A DNA stretch of 64,000 nt from Burkholderia sp. USMB20 (GTDB lineage Bacteria > Pseudomonadota > Gammaproteobacteria > Burkholderiales > Burkholderiaceae), in NCBI RefSeq assembly GCF_000949135.2, contig NZ_JTAN02000003.1, positions 248,001 through 312,000 of the forward strand. Reading direction: 5' to 3'. The first letter of the stretch is position 1. Every line of letters starts with the position of its first letter. Positions 26,760 through 35,192 of this stretch are shown piece by piece. Both the position numbers and the translations under genes were made by a program. Below the pieces are notes generated by a model. The model saw only the letters and a program-made list of their open reading frames with translations. It made no database searches and was not told where the DNA came from.

Positions 26760-27539
26760 TTACACCGGCGCCTCGCAGGGGACGGTGAGCGACAGGGTGA
26801 CGGCGGCGCCGTCGGCGAACGGGGCGTGGGTGAAGGAGCCGCCATGCGCGAGCGCGACACGCTGGCACAGCGCGAGCGCCGCTGCGACGCGCTTCGCGTC
26901 GCGCGGGTGCAGCATCTCGCGGCGCGCGAACGGTTCGAATGCATGCGGCAGCGCCGGATCGGCGAGGGCGGCGGCGTTCACGTCGCAGGCGACGTGCGCG
27001 ACGTACTGCGCGCCGTCACGCGCGCACGTGAACGTCACGCGGCTGCCGGCGGCGCTGGCTTCGACGGCCGTCGTCAGCATCGTCCAGAGCGCCTGCGCGA
27101 TGCGCTCGCGGTCGGCGGTCAGCGACGGCTCGCCGTCGGGCAGCGTCGCGTCGACGCTCACTTGTCGTGCGTCGGCGAGTGCGCAGCGCACCAGTGCGAG
27201 CGTGTCGTCGAGCAGCGGGCGCAGCGCGAACGGCTGCGTGGCGATCGCCAGGGTGCGTGTTGCCGCGCGCGGTGCGTCGAGCACGTCGTCGATCAGCGCG
27301 ACCTGCTGGTCGATCCCCGCGCGGATGCCCGCGAGCGCGCGTTGCAGGTTCGGGTCGGCGCTGGCGAGCTGGCGCTCGAGCACGTACGCCCAGCTGTGCA
27401 TCGCGTTCAGCGGGCTGCGCAGGTCGTGCGAAGCGATGGACAGCGCCTGGTCGCGCTGGAACAGCGCGGCCTCGGCGGCATAGTGCGCTGCGCGTTCGCG
27501 CAGCAGGTCGGCGGCGGGATCGACGGGAGTGGACGTCAC
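26760..27539 (-). CDS. Histidine-kinase-like protein with degenerate ATPase domain
   Basis: This 259-aa soluble protein has a HisKA helix with the phosphoacceptor motif ASHDLRSPLNAM (His near residue 38). An HATPase-like region follows in which the ATP-binding motifs have decayed. The N-box reads WTMLTTAVEAS without its Asn, and the G1 'DxGxG' is DVNAAAL. A vestige of the F-box (FEPF) and one GGS remain. It lacks a sensor or membrane segment and no response regulator gene is near. It may be a phosphotransfer or scaffold protein. A TATAAT at 27588-27593 (minus strand) is a plausible -10. Confidence 0.7.
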   Translation of the reverse strand: MTSTPVDPAADLLRERAAHYAAEAALFQRDQALSIASHDLRSPLNAMHSWAYVLERQLASADPNLQRALAGIRAGIDQQVALIDDVLDAPRAATRTLAIATQPFALRPLLDDTLALVRCALADARQVSVDATLPDGEPSLTADRERIAQALWTMLTTAVEASAAGSRVTFTCARDGAQYVAHVACDVNAAALADPALPHAFEPFARREMLHPRDAKRVAAALALCQRVALAHGGSFTHAPFADGAAVTLSLTVPCEAPV

Positions 27540-27606
27540 GGGGCTGGCCTGTCGGAAGCGGTTGGCATGAAAAGCACGCGAACCGCCATTATAGGGATCG
27601 TGCGTG

Positions 27607-28530
27607 TCACGCCGGCAGCGCGTCCTCGTCCTTTTTCCGTGCGTCGCCGTTCGGCAGCAACTGGCACGCGAGCAGGCCGGCGAGCATCAGCGCGCAGCCG
27701 ACCAGCGCGCGCAGCGTCAGCGTCTCGCCGAGCGCGGCCCAGCCGGCGATGGCCGCGAACACCCCCTCCATGCTGAAGATCACGGCCGCGTGCGCCGGCG
27801 CCGCATCGCGCTGCGCGACGACCTGCAGCGTATAGCCGACGCCGACCGACAGCAGCCCGCCGTACAGCAGCGTCGGCAGCGCGCGCTTCAGCATCGCGAG
27901 GTTGACCGGCTCGATCGCGAGGCCGGCCGCGAGGCACAGCACGCCGCACGCGACGAATTGCAGGAACGCGAGCACGAGCGGATCGTGCCGCTTCGCGAAA
28001 TGGCCGACGGTCATCACGTGCGCGGCGATGACCACGGCGCCCGCGAGCTGGAACCAGTCGCCGTAGAGCACCGAGAAATGCTCGTCGATGCTGAGGAAGT
28101 ACAGGCCGAGCGCCGCGAGCAGCGCGCCGAACCACGTGCCGGCGCCGATCCGGTGGCGGACGAACACGCCCATCAGCGGCACGATCACGACGTACAGCGA
28201 GCTGATGAAGCCCGCGTTCGCGACCCGCGTGTACTGCAGGCCGACCTGCTGCAGCGAGATCGACACGGCGAGCAGCACGCCGAGCGCGAGGCCCGGCGCG
28301 AACAGGGCCGGCTCGCGGCGAATCGCCGCGAACTGCGCGCGCGAGCCTGCGTTGACCATCAGCAGCGGGAGCAGCACCAGCGCGCCGAGCAGGAAGCGCA
28401 GCCCCGTGAACAGGAACGGCCCGATCACGTCGAGGCTCAGTCGTTGCGCGACGAACGCCGAGCCCCAGATCGCGGCGGCGGCGAGCATCAGCAGGTTGGC
28501 ACGGAGGTGCTTGCGGGCGTCGGGTTTCAT
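27607..28530 (-). CDS. DMT superfamily (EamA) transporter
   Basis: This 307-aa protein has ten predicted helices in two EamA repeats. The first has AAAAIWGSAFVAQRLSL near the start, and the second ends with IFSMEGVFAAIAGWAALGETLT, the hallmark glycine/glutamate segment. Such proteins export amino acids or other metabolites. The substrate is unknown. It lies just downstream of the broken LysR gene on the same strand. Confidence 0.88.
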   Translation of the reverse strand: MKPDARKHLRANLLMLAAAAIWGSAFVAQRLSLDVIGPFLFTGLRFLLGALVLLPLLMVNAGSRAQFAAIRREPALFAPGLALGVLLAVSISLQQVGLQYTRVANAGFISSLYVVIVPLMGVFVRHRIGAGTWFGALLAALGLYFLSIDEHFSVLYGDWFQLAGAVVIAAHVMTVGHFAKRHDPLVLAFLQFVACGVLCLAAGLAIEPVNLAMLKRALPTLLYGGLLSVGVGYTLQVVAQRDAAPAHAAVIFSMEGVFAAIAGWAALGETLTLRALVGCALMLAGLLACQLLPNGDARKKDEDALPA

Positions 28531-28571
28531 CGGAATTCGTCAGGGGATTGCGGGCAGCGGAACCGCGTAGT

Positions 28572-29422
28572 TTACGCCGAGATTGCAAGGCTGTCGGAAA
28601 ACCTGCGAAGTGCGGCCGCCGCGCGGGCGTCGCGCACGCGCGAATACAGCACGACCTGCGAATGCGGCAGCGGCGGCAAACCGAATTCGTGCGACGTCGA
28701 CAGCCGTGCGCGGGCGACCCGCCGGGCCAGGGACAGACCGCGAGCCCGGCCGCGGCGGCGGCGTGACCGCCGCGACGCCCCGCCCGTAAAGCGCTCCGCG
28801 CCACGGCCGCCCGCATGCTCGAGCGCACGCAGCGCGGCGGCCCGCACGCCGCACGGCCGGCCAGCACCGCGAGCGGCAGCGGCTCGCCCGCGCGCGCGCC
28901 CAGTCGGGCGCGGCGAGCCATGCGAGCGGTTCGGTGAACAGCAGCGTGCCGTCGTCGCGGCGGCGGATCCTCGCCCGGTTCGTGTCGCACGATCGCCGCG
29001 TCGAGCCGCCGTTCGTCGTATTGCGCGAGCAGGCTCGCCGACATGCCCAGATGCATCTCCAGCGACAGCCCGGGATCCTGCCGGTGCAGGCTCGTCAGCA
29101 CGGCCGGCAGGTCGGGCACCGCGACATGCTCGCTGACCCCGAGCGACAGGCGGTGCGTGCCGGCCGAAATCGCGCCGAGCGCCTGGTCGTGCGCGTCGAG
29201 CAGCGCGCGGGCGGCCGGCAGGAAGTTCTCGCCGTCCGCCGCCAGCTTGACGACGCGCGGCGTGCGTGCGAGCAGCGGCTTGCCCAGGTGCGCTTCGAGC
29301 CGCTTCAGCTTCAGGCTGACGGCCGATTGCGTGGTGCCGAGCGCGTCGGCGGCGCGCGTGAAGCTCGCGAGATCGGCGACCAGCACGAATGCGCGCACCG
29401 CATCGAGGTCGAGGACTTTCAT
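28572..29422 (-). pseudogene. LysR-family transcriptional regulator, reading frame broken at several points
   Basis: The first 150 codons are a textbook LysR N-terminus (MKVLDLDAVRAFVLVADLAS, then FTRAADALGTTQSAVSLKLK). The frame is lost after VRHEPGED near 28967. The expected C-terminus then appears in pieces in different frames, including GEPLPLAVLAG and RALEHAGGRGAERFTGG. It finishes in frame with HSQVVLYSRVRDARAAAALR and a TAA at 28572. At least three indels lie between about 28700 and 28970. Length after repair (about 283 aa) is normal. It is divergent from the tautomerase gene, its likely target. Confidence 0.78.
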
Positions 29423-29531
29423 TGCAAATGTAAATGAATGAAATATTGGATGATGACTGTTCATTATAGTTCTGCGCGCCTAACCTGACCTTGCGTTTCC
29501 GATTCTCAACGTCACCGAAAGGAGCAGGACC

Positions 29532-29915
29532 ATGCCATTCACCCGTATCGCCGTGCGCGAAGGCAAACCGGCCGCCTACCGTGCGGCGCTCGTCGACGGC
29601 GTGCACCGCGCGCTCATGCAGACGTTCAACGTGCCCGAGGACGACATCTTCATGGTCGTGACCGAGCATTCGGCCGAGAACTTCTTCTTCGGCCGCCACT
29701 ACCTCGACATCGAACGCAGCGACGATCTGGTGATGGTCCAGATCACGGCGAACAACACGCGCACGCTCGAGCAGAAGCAGGCGCTGTACCGGACCATCGC
29801 CGAGAATCTCGCGCGGCAGCCCGGCGTGCGGCCGCAGGACGTCTTCATCAGTCTCGTCGAAGTGCTGAAGGAGGACTGGTCGTTCGGCAACGGCATCGCG
29901 CAATACGTCGTCTGA
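29532..29915 (+). CDS. Tautomerase-superfamily protein
   Basis: This 127-aa protein begins M-P-F-T-R-I, so after Met removal it has the catalytic N-terminal Pro of the 4-oxalocrotonate tautomerase superfamily. Length and pattern resemble the malonate semialdehyde decarboxylase/tautomerase-2 subgroup. RTLEQKQALYRTIAENLA and VFISLVEVLKEDWSFGNG are typical. GGAGCAGG precedes the ATG. It is divergent from the LysR gene across 109 bp that carries an ATGAA...TTCAT inverted arrangement and a TATAGT -10 at 29465. Confidence 0.85.
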   Translation: MPFTRIAVREGKPAAYRAALVDGVHRALMQTFNVPEDDIFMVVTEHSAENFFFGRHYLDIERSDDLVMVQITANNTRTLEQKQALYRTIAENLARQPGVRPQDVFISLVEVLKEDWSFGNGIAQYVV

Positions 29916-30006
29916 TACGTCGTTTGATGCGTGACACGGGCGACAGGGCCAGATCGTCGCCCGCGCGTATTGGCCGCGTGTACTATGGAAGCTGCTTCAC
30001 GGACGA

Positions 30007-30031
30007 CGCCGGCACGGAGGACGTGCCGGCG
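30007..30031 (+). terminator. 9-bp GC hairpin between the tautomerase and CHAD genes
   Basis: CGCCGGCAC (30007-30015) pairs with GTGCCGGCG (30023-30031) over a 7-nt loop and is followed by ATTCTT. It could end the tautomerase transcript, although the T run is weak. It lies 23 bp before the next start. Confidence 0.5.
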
Positions 30032-30054
30032 ATTCTTCATGTGCAGGAGCCTCC

Positions 30055-31686
30055 ATGTCGCGTGTGCTGGAAATCGTGTTGTGCCTGTCGCTGGAAGGTT
30101 GGCCGGTCAGGGCGGGAAGCCGGGCCCGTGGTGAGCAGCGCGACTTCGGCGCCGAACTCGTCCGTGCGTGGCGGATCTGTCCGCAGGTGCGGATGCGGCG
30201 CGGCCAGGAACGCGTGACGATCGAGCCATGCCAGGTCGAGGAAGCCGAGCCGAGCCCCGGCGAGTGCTGGTGGACGTGGATCGAGTCAAACGCGCACGGG
30301 CGGCGGGTCGTCGCGTCGCGCACGAAGGCATTCGCGCCCGGCGTCGTGGAGCGCGAACTGTTCGATGCCGAACACGCGGGCATCGCCGTGGCCACGCCCG
30401 CATCGGCGCCGATCGCCGATGCGGATGCGCCGCAGGCGACCGGCGAGGGCGACCGCGTGACGGCCGACGCCGTTGCCGAAGCGGCGCTCGCCGCATCGTC
30501 CGGGCCGGCGCCGCTGCGGCTCGTCAGCGAGCGGCGGCGCGGGCGCTGGGCGGACGACAGCGGCGTGGTGGTCGAGATGACGCTCGACGACATCATTCTG
30601 CACCGTGGCACCGAACCACCGCGCCGCCAGGTCGAGCTGCGCCTCGCGGCGCCCGACTGGGAAACCGTCGCCGCGCGCACGGCCGCGCTGCGCGCGCTGT
30701 TCGCCGCCGCGCGCGAGCTCAGCGGCGCATGGCCCGCGTTCGTGCAGCTCACCAGCGTGATCGATCGCGCGTGCGCGGGCGAGCCCGCCGTCGCTCGGCC
30801 GGTCAAGGCGCAACTCGTCGACCTGACCGGCATCCGCACGCAGCGGGCCGCGCTGTTCGCGCTGTCCGGCGACATTGCCGCGCAATGGCTCGGCAACGAG
30901 GGCGGTGTGCTCGATCGCGACGATCCCGAGTTCGTGCACCAGATGCGCGTCGCGCTGCGCCGGCTGCGCACGCTGATGCGCTTCTTTCCACGCTTTGCGG
31001 ACGAGCAATGGAAGAACACGTTCGGCGCCGACTTGCGCTGGGTCGCGTCGCTGCTCGGCACGGTGCGCGACTGGGACGTGTTCTCGACCGAAAGCCTGCC
31101 CGCGCTGATCGCGGCCGACGGCGGCAGCGCCGATTGGGACGGCACGCTCGACGCCGCGCGCGTCCAGGCGACGGCGGCGCGCGTCGAACTGCGCCAGGCG
31201 TTGCATTCGGCGCGCTATGCGCGCCTGACGCTCGGCTGGCTCGAATGGCTGAGCGCGCTCGCGCTGCCGCCGGCCGCCGGCGACGACGACACGCCGTCGC
31301 TGCGGCGCCACGCGACCAAGCGCGTGCGGCGGCTGTTCGGTCACCTGTATGCATCGCCGTCGCTCACGTCGCTCGACACGGCCGCGCGGCACCAGGTGCG
31401 GATCGACGCGAAGCGGCTGCGCTACGCGCTCGAGTTCTTCGCGTCGCTGGCCTCGCGCCGCACGCGCAACGAAACGGTCAAGACGCTCGCGCGCGTGCAG
31501 AGCGTGCTCGGCGAGGCGAACGACACGATCGTCGCGCTGCATCATCTCGAGCAACTGGCGGCGCCCGCGTACCAGCTCGGTTTCGTGCGCGGCTACGGTG
31601 CGGCGCTCGAGCAACGCGCGGCGCGCGACGCCGAGGCGCTGCTCGCGAGCCTGCGCCCGCCGAAGCTCGACAGCAAGCCGCGTTGA
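30055..31686 (+). CDS. CHAD-domain protein with degenerate CYTH-like N-terminus
   Basis: This 543-aa protein has a clear C-terminal CHAD domain. Its conserved basic helices include EFVHQMRVALRRLRTLMRFF, HATKRVRRLFGHLY and HQVRIDAKRLRYALEFF. CHAD domains bind inorganic polyphosphate and locate to polyphosphate granules. A CYTH triphosphatase domain usually precedes them. Here the N-terminal half keeps only traces (VEMTLDDIILHRG, RRQVELRLAAPDWETV) and lacks the ExExK motif, so catalysis is unlikely. The start follows CAGGAGCCTCC. Confidence 0.82.
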   Translation: MSRVLEIVLCLSLEGWPVRAGSRARGEQRDFGAELVRAWRICPQVRMRRGQERVTIEPCQVEEAEPSPGECWWTWIESNAHGRRVVASRTKAFAPGVVERELFDAEHAGIAVATPASAPIADADAPQATGEGDRVTADAVAEAALAASSGPAPLRLVSERRRGRWADDSGVVVEMTLDDIILHRGTEPPRRQVELRLAAPDWETVAARTAALRALFAAARELSGAWPAFVQLTSVIDRACAGEPAVARPVKAQLVDLTGIRTQRAALFALSGDIAAQWLGNEGGVLDRDDPEFVHQMRVALRRLRTLMRFFPRFADEQWKNTFGADLRWVASLLGTVRDWDVFSTESLPALIAADGGSADWDGTLDAARVQATAARVELRQALHSARYARLTLGWLEWLSALALPPAAGDDDTPSLRRHATKRVRRLFGHLYASPSLTSLDTAARHQVRIDAKRLRYALEFFASLASRRTRNETVKTLARVQSVLGEANDTIVALHHLEQLAAPAYQLGFVRGYGAALEQRAARDAEALLASLRPPKLDSKPR

Positions 31687-31701
31687 GCGGCGCGCGCTCA
31701 C

Positions 31702-31707
31702 TATAAT
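31702..31707 (+). promoter_or_regulatory. -10 element (TATAAT) of modE
   Basis: A perfect TATAAT lies 28 bp before the modE ATG. No good -35 sits at 17 bp. It overlaps the region just past the CHAD gene stop (31686), so modE is transcribed on its own. Confidence 0.55.
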
Positions 31708-31734
31708 GGCCACCCGTTTTCTTCCGACAGACCG

Positions 31735-32580
31735 ATGAGCGACGCATCGCCTCCTTCCTCTTCCGCCGGGCCGCTCGAACTGGGCGGCGAACTGTGGCTG
31801 CGCGCGGGCGAGCAGACGCTCGGCGGCGCCACCCGCATCGCGCTGCTCGCGGCGATCGGCGACACCGGGTCGATCACGCGCGCGGCAAAGGCCGTCGGGC
31901 TCAGCTACAAGGCCGCGTGGGAGGCGATCGATACGATGAACAACCTGGCCGGCGAGCCGCTCGTGACGCGCTCGACGGGCGGCAAGGGCGGCGGCGGCAC
32001 GACGCTGACGCCGCGCGCGACGTCGCTGATCGCCGCGTTCCGCACGATCGAGCGCGAGCATCGCCGCTTCATCGACGCCGCGAGCGCGGCGGTGTCCGGC
32101 TTCGACGTCGACTGGGCGCTGATCGGCCGGATCGGGATGAAGACGAGCGCGCGCAACCAGTGGTTCGGCAAGGTCGAGTCGATCGTGCGCGGCACGGTGA
32201 ACGACGAGGTGACGCTCGTGCTGCCGGGCGGGCAGGCGATCGTCGCGGTGCTGACGCACGAAAGCGCCGACGCGCTCGGCCTGCAGCCGGGCGCGGACGC
32301 GTGCGCGCTCGTGAAGGCGTCGTGGGTCGTGCTGGCGGTCGACGACGATGGCGGAACCGACGCGACCTTGAAGGTGTCCGCACGCAACCAGTTGCACGGG
32401 ACGGTCGAAACGGTCACGGCGGGCGCGGTGAACAGCGAGGTGACGCTGGCGCTCGACGGTGGCGGGACGCTCACGGCCGTGGTCACGAACGACAGTGTCG
32501 GCGCGTTGCAACTCGACGCCGGCCGGCGTGCGATCGCGCTGTTCAAGGCATCGAGCGTGATTCTCGCGGTGACGGGCTGA
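31735..32580 (+). CDS. modE: Molybdate-responsive regulator ModE
   Basis: This 281-aa protein has the ModE N-terminal winged helix (RIALLAAIGDTGSITRAAKA, then SYKAAWEAIDTMNN). Two tandem Mop/TOBE molybdate-binding domains follow, each opening with the same element: SARNQWFGKV near residue 138 and SARNQLHGTV near residue 217. As a molybdate-bound dimer it represses modABC. A matching box lies before modA at 35088. It converges on modABC, with a terminator between. Confidence 0.93.
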   Translation: MSDASPPSSSAGPLELGGELWLRAGEQTLGGATRIALLAAIGDTGSITRAAKAVGLSYKAAWEAIDTMNNLAGEPLVTRSTGGKGGGGTTLTPRATSLIAAFRTIEREHRRFIDAASAAVSGFDVDWALIGRIGMKTSARNQWFGKVESIVRGTVNDEVTLVLPGGQAIVAVLTHESADALGLQPGADACALVKASWVVLAVDDDGGTDATLKVSARNQLHGTVETVTAGAVNSEVTLALDGGGTLTAVVTNDSVGALQLDAGRRAIALFKASSVILAVTG

Positions 32581-32632
32581 TCGCACGACGGCGGCGCGCG
32601 CCGTCCCTGTCGATGACCGTGGGCGGACGCGG

Positions 32633-32684
32633 CGAAACCGGCGCCGCCCGACATGCAGGAGGCGCCGGTTTCGATCCCCTTTTC
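32633..32684. terminator. Terminator between modE and modC
   Basis: CGAAACCGGCGCC (32633-32645) and GGCGCCGGTTTCG (32661-32673) form a perfect 13-bp stem over a 15-nt loop, followed by ATCCCCTTTT. It sits between convergent genes. The T run serves modE on the + strand, and the stem could also protect the modABC 3' end. Confidence 0.75.
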
Positions 32685-32762
32685 AGCTCGTTCCAGCTTG
32701 TGCCGCACGTGCGGCTTCTCTCAGGCTCCAACGTGGCCACATGGGCCACCGCCTTCGCGCGA

Positions 32763-33464
32763 TCACGTGACGCGCGTCGGCCACTCGGCGTGCGGCGTTG
32801 CGGCCTGCACGCGTCCTTCGCTCAATTGCACGACCTGGTCGCCGAACGCGGCGACGTCGTCGGGATCGTGCGAGATGAGCACCATCGGGATATCGAGCCG
32901 CGCCTGCAGTTCGGCGAGTTCGTGGCGCATGCGCTGGCGCAGCGCGCCGTCGAGCGCCGCGAACGGCTCGTCGAGCAGCAGGATGTGCGGCTGCGCGACC
33001 AGCGCGCGGGCAAGCGCGACGCGCTGTTTCTGCCCGCCCGACAACTGCGACGGGAATTGCCCGGCGAGCGTGTCGAGTTCGAACGCGTGCAGCCAGTACG
33101 CGACTTCGGGCGGCACCGCCTTCGCACGCGGGTTGCGCAGGCCCGGCGTGAGCCCGAACGCGATGTTCTGGCGCACGTTCAGGTGCGGAAACAACGCATA
33201 GTCCTGGAACAGATACGCGACGCGGCGTGCACGGGTCGGCACGTCGATGCCGCGCGCGGAATCGAACAGCGTTTCGCCGTTCAGCGTGATCGTGCCTTCG
33301 TCGGGTGACAGCAAGCCGGCGATCGCCTGCAGCGTCATGCTCTTGCCGGCGCCGGACGGCCCGAACAGCACGACGCGCTGCGTGCCGGCCGTGAACGACA
33401 CGTCGAGCGTGAAGCGGCGCTCGGCGTTCGCGTAGGTCTTGCGGATATCGACGGCGACGCTCAT
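32763..33464 (-). CDS. modC: Molybdate ABC transporter ATP-binding protein ModC, short form
   Basis: This 233-aa ABC ATPase has Walker A GPSGAGKS, Q-loop LFQDYALFPHL, signature LSGGQKQR, Walker B HILLLDEPF and the H-loop SHDPDD. It is clearly ModC by context. It ends right after the ATPase core, whereas most ModC proteins (about 350 aa) continue into a regulatory TOBE/Mop domain. The ATG at 33464 follows GGAGG. It lies 106 bp downstream of modB on the same strand. Confidence 0.92.
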   Translation of the reverse strand: MSVAVDIRKTYANAERRFTLDVSFTAGTQRVVLFGPSGAGKSMTLQAIAGLLSPDEGTITLNGETLFDSARGIDVPTRARRVAYLFQDYALFPHLNVRQNIAFGLTPGLRNPRAKAVPPEVAYWLHAFELDTLAGQFPSQLSGGQKQRVALARALVAQPHILLLDEPFAALDGALRQRMRHELAELQARLDIPMVLISHDPDDVAAFGDQVVQLSEGRVQAATPHAEWPTRVT

Positions 33465-33570
33465 GCGGGCCTCCGTCGTGCCGCGCCGTGCGTGCGCGAA
33501 ACCGCCCGCGCGACGGGACGGCGTGTTGCCGCGACCGGTGCGGCGCAGCGGTGCGGATGCGGCCGGCGCG

Positions 33571-34251
33571 TCATGTCGGCTGGCTCCGTCCGGCACGCGA
33601 CGGCACGAGCCAGCCGGTCGCGAGCAGCACGAGCACGCAGGTGATCGACGTCACCAGCACGAGGAAATTGGCCGTGCTGTCGTCGCCGGCCTGCACCGCC
33701 GCATAGATCGCGACCGACAGCGTCTGCGTGCGGCCGGGCAGGTTGCCCGCGATCATCAGCGTCGCGCCGAATTCGCCGAGCGCGCGCGCGAAGGCAAGCA
33801 GCGCGCCGGCCAGGATGCCGCGCGTGGCGAGCGGCAGCGTCACGCGGAAGAACACCGCGGCTTCGCCGAGCCCGAGCGTGCGTGCCGCGCGCTCGAGATG
33901 CGGGTCGACGCTTTCGAACGCGGCGCGCGCCGATTTCAGGATCAGCGGAAACGCGACGACCATCGACGCGATCACCGCGCCCTGCCACGTGAAGACGAGT
34001 TCGATGCCGAGCGTGTCGAGCCACGCGCCGAACACGCCGCGCCGGCCGAGCAGCACGAGCAGGTAATAGCCGAGCACCGTCGGCGGCAGCACGAGCGGCA
34101 GCGTCAGCAGCGAATCGACCACGTCGCGCAGCGGCGAGCGCCAGCGCGCGAGCACGAAGGCGGCGGCGACGCCGAGCACGATGTCGAGCGCGGTCGCCCA
34201 GCCGGCGACCTTCAGCGACAACAGCAGCGGTACCCAGGCGTCCTGCATCAT
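33571..34251 (-). CDS. modB: Molybdate ABC transporter permease ModB
   Basis: This 226-aa inner-membrane permease has five to six helices. The EAA loop that contacts ModC reads SVDPHLERAARTLGLGEAAVFFRVTLP, and the segment ARALGEFGATLMIAGNLPGR is typical of ModB/CysT permeases. The start may be either of two adjacent Met codons (34249-34251 or 34246-34248). It begins 7 bp after the modA stop, so the two are co-transcribed. Confidence 0.93.
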   Translation of the reverse strand: MMQDAWVPLLLSLKVAGWATALDIVLGVAAAFVLARWRSPLRDVVDSLLTLPLVLPPTVLGYYLLVLLGRRGVFGAWLDTLGIELVFTWQGAVIASMVVAFPLILKSARAAFESVDPHLERAARTLGLGEAAVFFRVTLPLATRGILAGALLAFARALGEFGATLMIAGNLPGRTQTLSVAIYAAVQAGDDSTANFLVLVTSITCVLVLLATGWLVPSRAGRSQPT

Positions 34252-34258
34252 GCTGCGC

Positions 34259-35056
34259 TCACTTGCCCGCGGGCTTGAAACCGAACGTCGCCAGCACGGC
34301 CTGGCCCTGCGGCGACGCGACGAAGTCGATGAACGACTGCGCCTGCGCGGCATGGCGGCTGTCCTTGACCACCGCGATCGGATAGGTGATGGCCGTCTGC
34401 GTCGGCACGGTCAGCGCGACCTTCACGCGGCCCGGCATGATCGCCGCGTCGGTGCCGAACACGAAGCCCGCGTCGACTTCGCCGCGCGCGACGTAATCGA
34501 GGCTCTGGCGCACGTTGGCGGCCAGCACGCCCTTCGCGCTGACGACGTCCCACACGCCTGCCGCGCGCAGCGCGCCTTCGGTGTAGCGGCCGACCGGCAC
34601 CGACGCCGGGTCGCCGTACGCGATGCGCTTCACGCCGGGCGCCGTCAGGTCGTTCAGCGACGTCGGCGTGGCCGCACGGCTGTCCGCCGGCACGATCAGC
34701 ACGAGCGAGTTCGCCGCGAAATCGCGGCGCGTGCCCGGCACGATGACCTTTTCGCTGACCGCGCGATCCATCGCCTTCTGGTCGGCCGAGGCGAACACGT
34801 CGGCCGGTGCGCCCTTGGCGATCTGCTGCATCAGCACGTCCGACGCGCCGAAGTTGAACAGCACCTTGGTGTCCGGATGTTGCTTCTGGAACGCATCGCC
34901 GACGGCCTTGAACGCGTTCGTCAGGCTCGCGGCCGCCGACACGACCAGCTCGTCGGCAGCGCAAGCCGGCGCGCTGGACGCGATGCCCGCGGCAAGCGCG
35001 GCGAGCGGCAGCAGGCGGAGCAGGGTGCGGCGAAGCGGGCGGACGGTCGAGCGCAT
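34259..35056 (-). CDS. modA: Periplasmic molybdate-binding protein ModA
   Basis: This 265-aa protein has an N-terminal signal peptide ending near PACAADE. The ModA pattern follows: ELVVSAAASLTNAFKAVGDAF, FNFGASDVLMQQIAKGAPADVFASAD, and GFVFGTDAAIMPGRVKV. Ser, Ala and Tyr residues in these segments normally bind the oxyanion. It is the first gene of modABC, with a ModE box 32 bp upstream of its start. Confidence 0.94.
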   Translation of the reverse strand: MRSTVRPLRRTLLRLLPLAALAAGIASSAPACAADELVVSAAASLTNAFKAVGDAFQKQHPDTKVLFNFGASDVLMQQIAKGAPADVFASADQKAMDRAVSEKVIVPGTRRDFAANSLVLIVPADSRAATPTSLNDLTAPGVKRIAYGDPASVPVGRYTEGALRAAGVWDVVSAKGVLAANVRQSLDYVARGEVDAGFVFGTDAAIMPGRVKVALTVPTQTAITYPIAVVKDSRHAAQAQSFIDFVASPQGQAVLATFGFKPAGK

Positions 35057-35087
35057 GGTCGGGGCGTTTGAATGGTTGGAAACCGTA

Positions 35088-35115
35088 ATCGTAATATAGG
35101 GCGGGTTATAACGCT
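35088..35115 (-). promoter_or_regulatory. ModE-binding box upstream of modA
   Basis: ATCGTAATATA (35088-35098), a 6-bp spacer GGGCGG, and GTTATAACGCT (35105-35115) match the E. coli Mo-box architecture (ATCGnTATATA-N6-TATATAACGAT) at most positions and with exact spacing. It lies 32 bp upstream of the modA ATG. Control by the modE product is inferred. Confidence 0.72.
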
Positions 35116-35192
35116 CGACATACCGCTAATGCGACGGCGCGCATGACGATCTTCAGACTTGAAAGGCGACCGGATGACGTGCGTGCGGCCCG

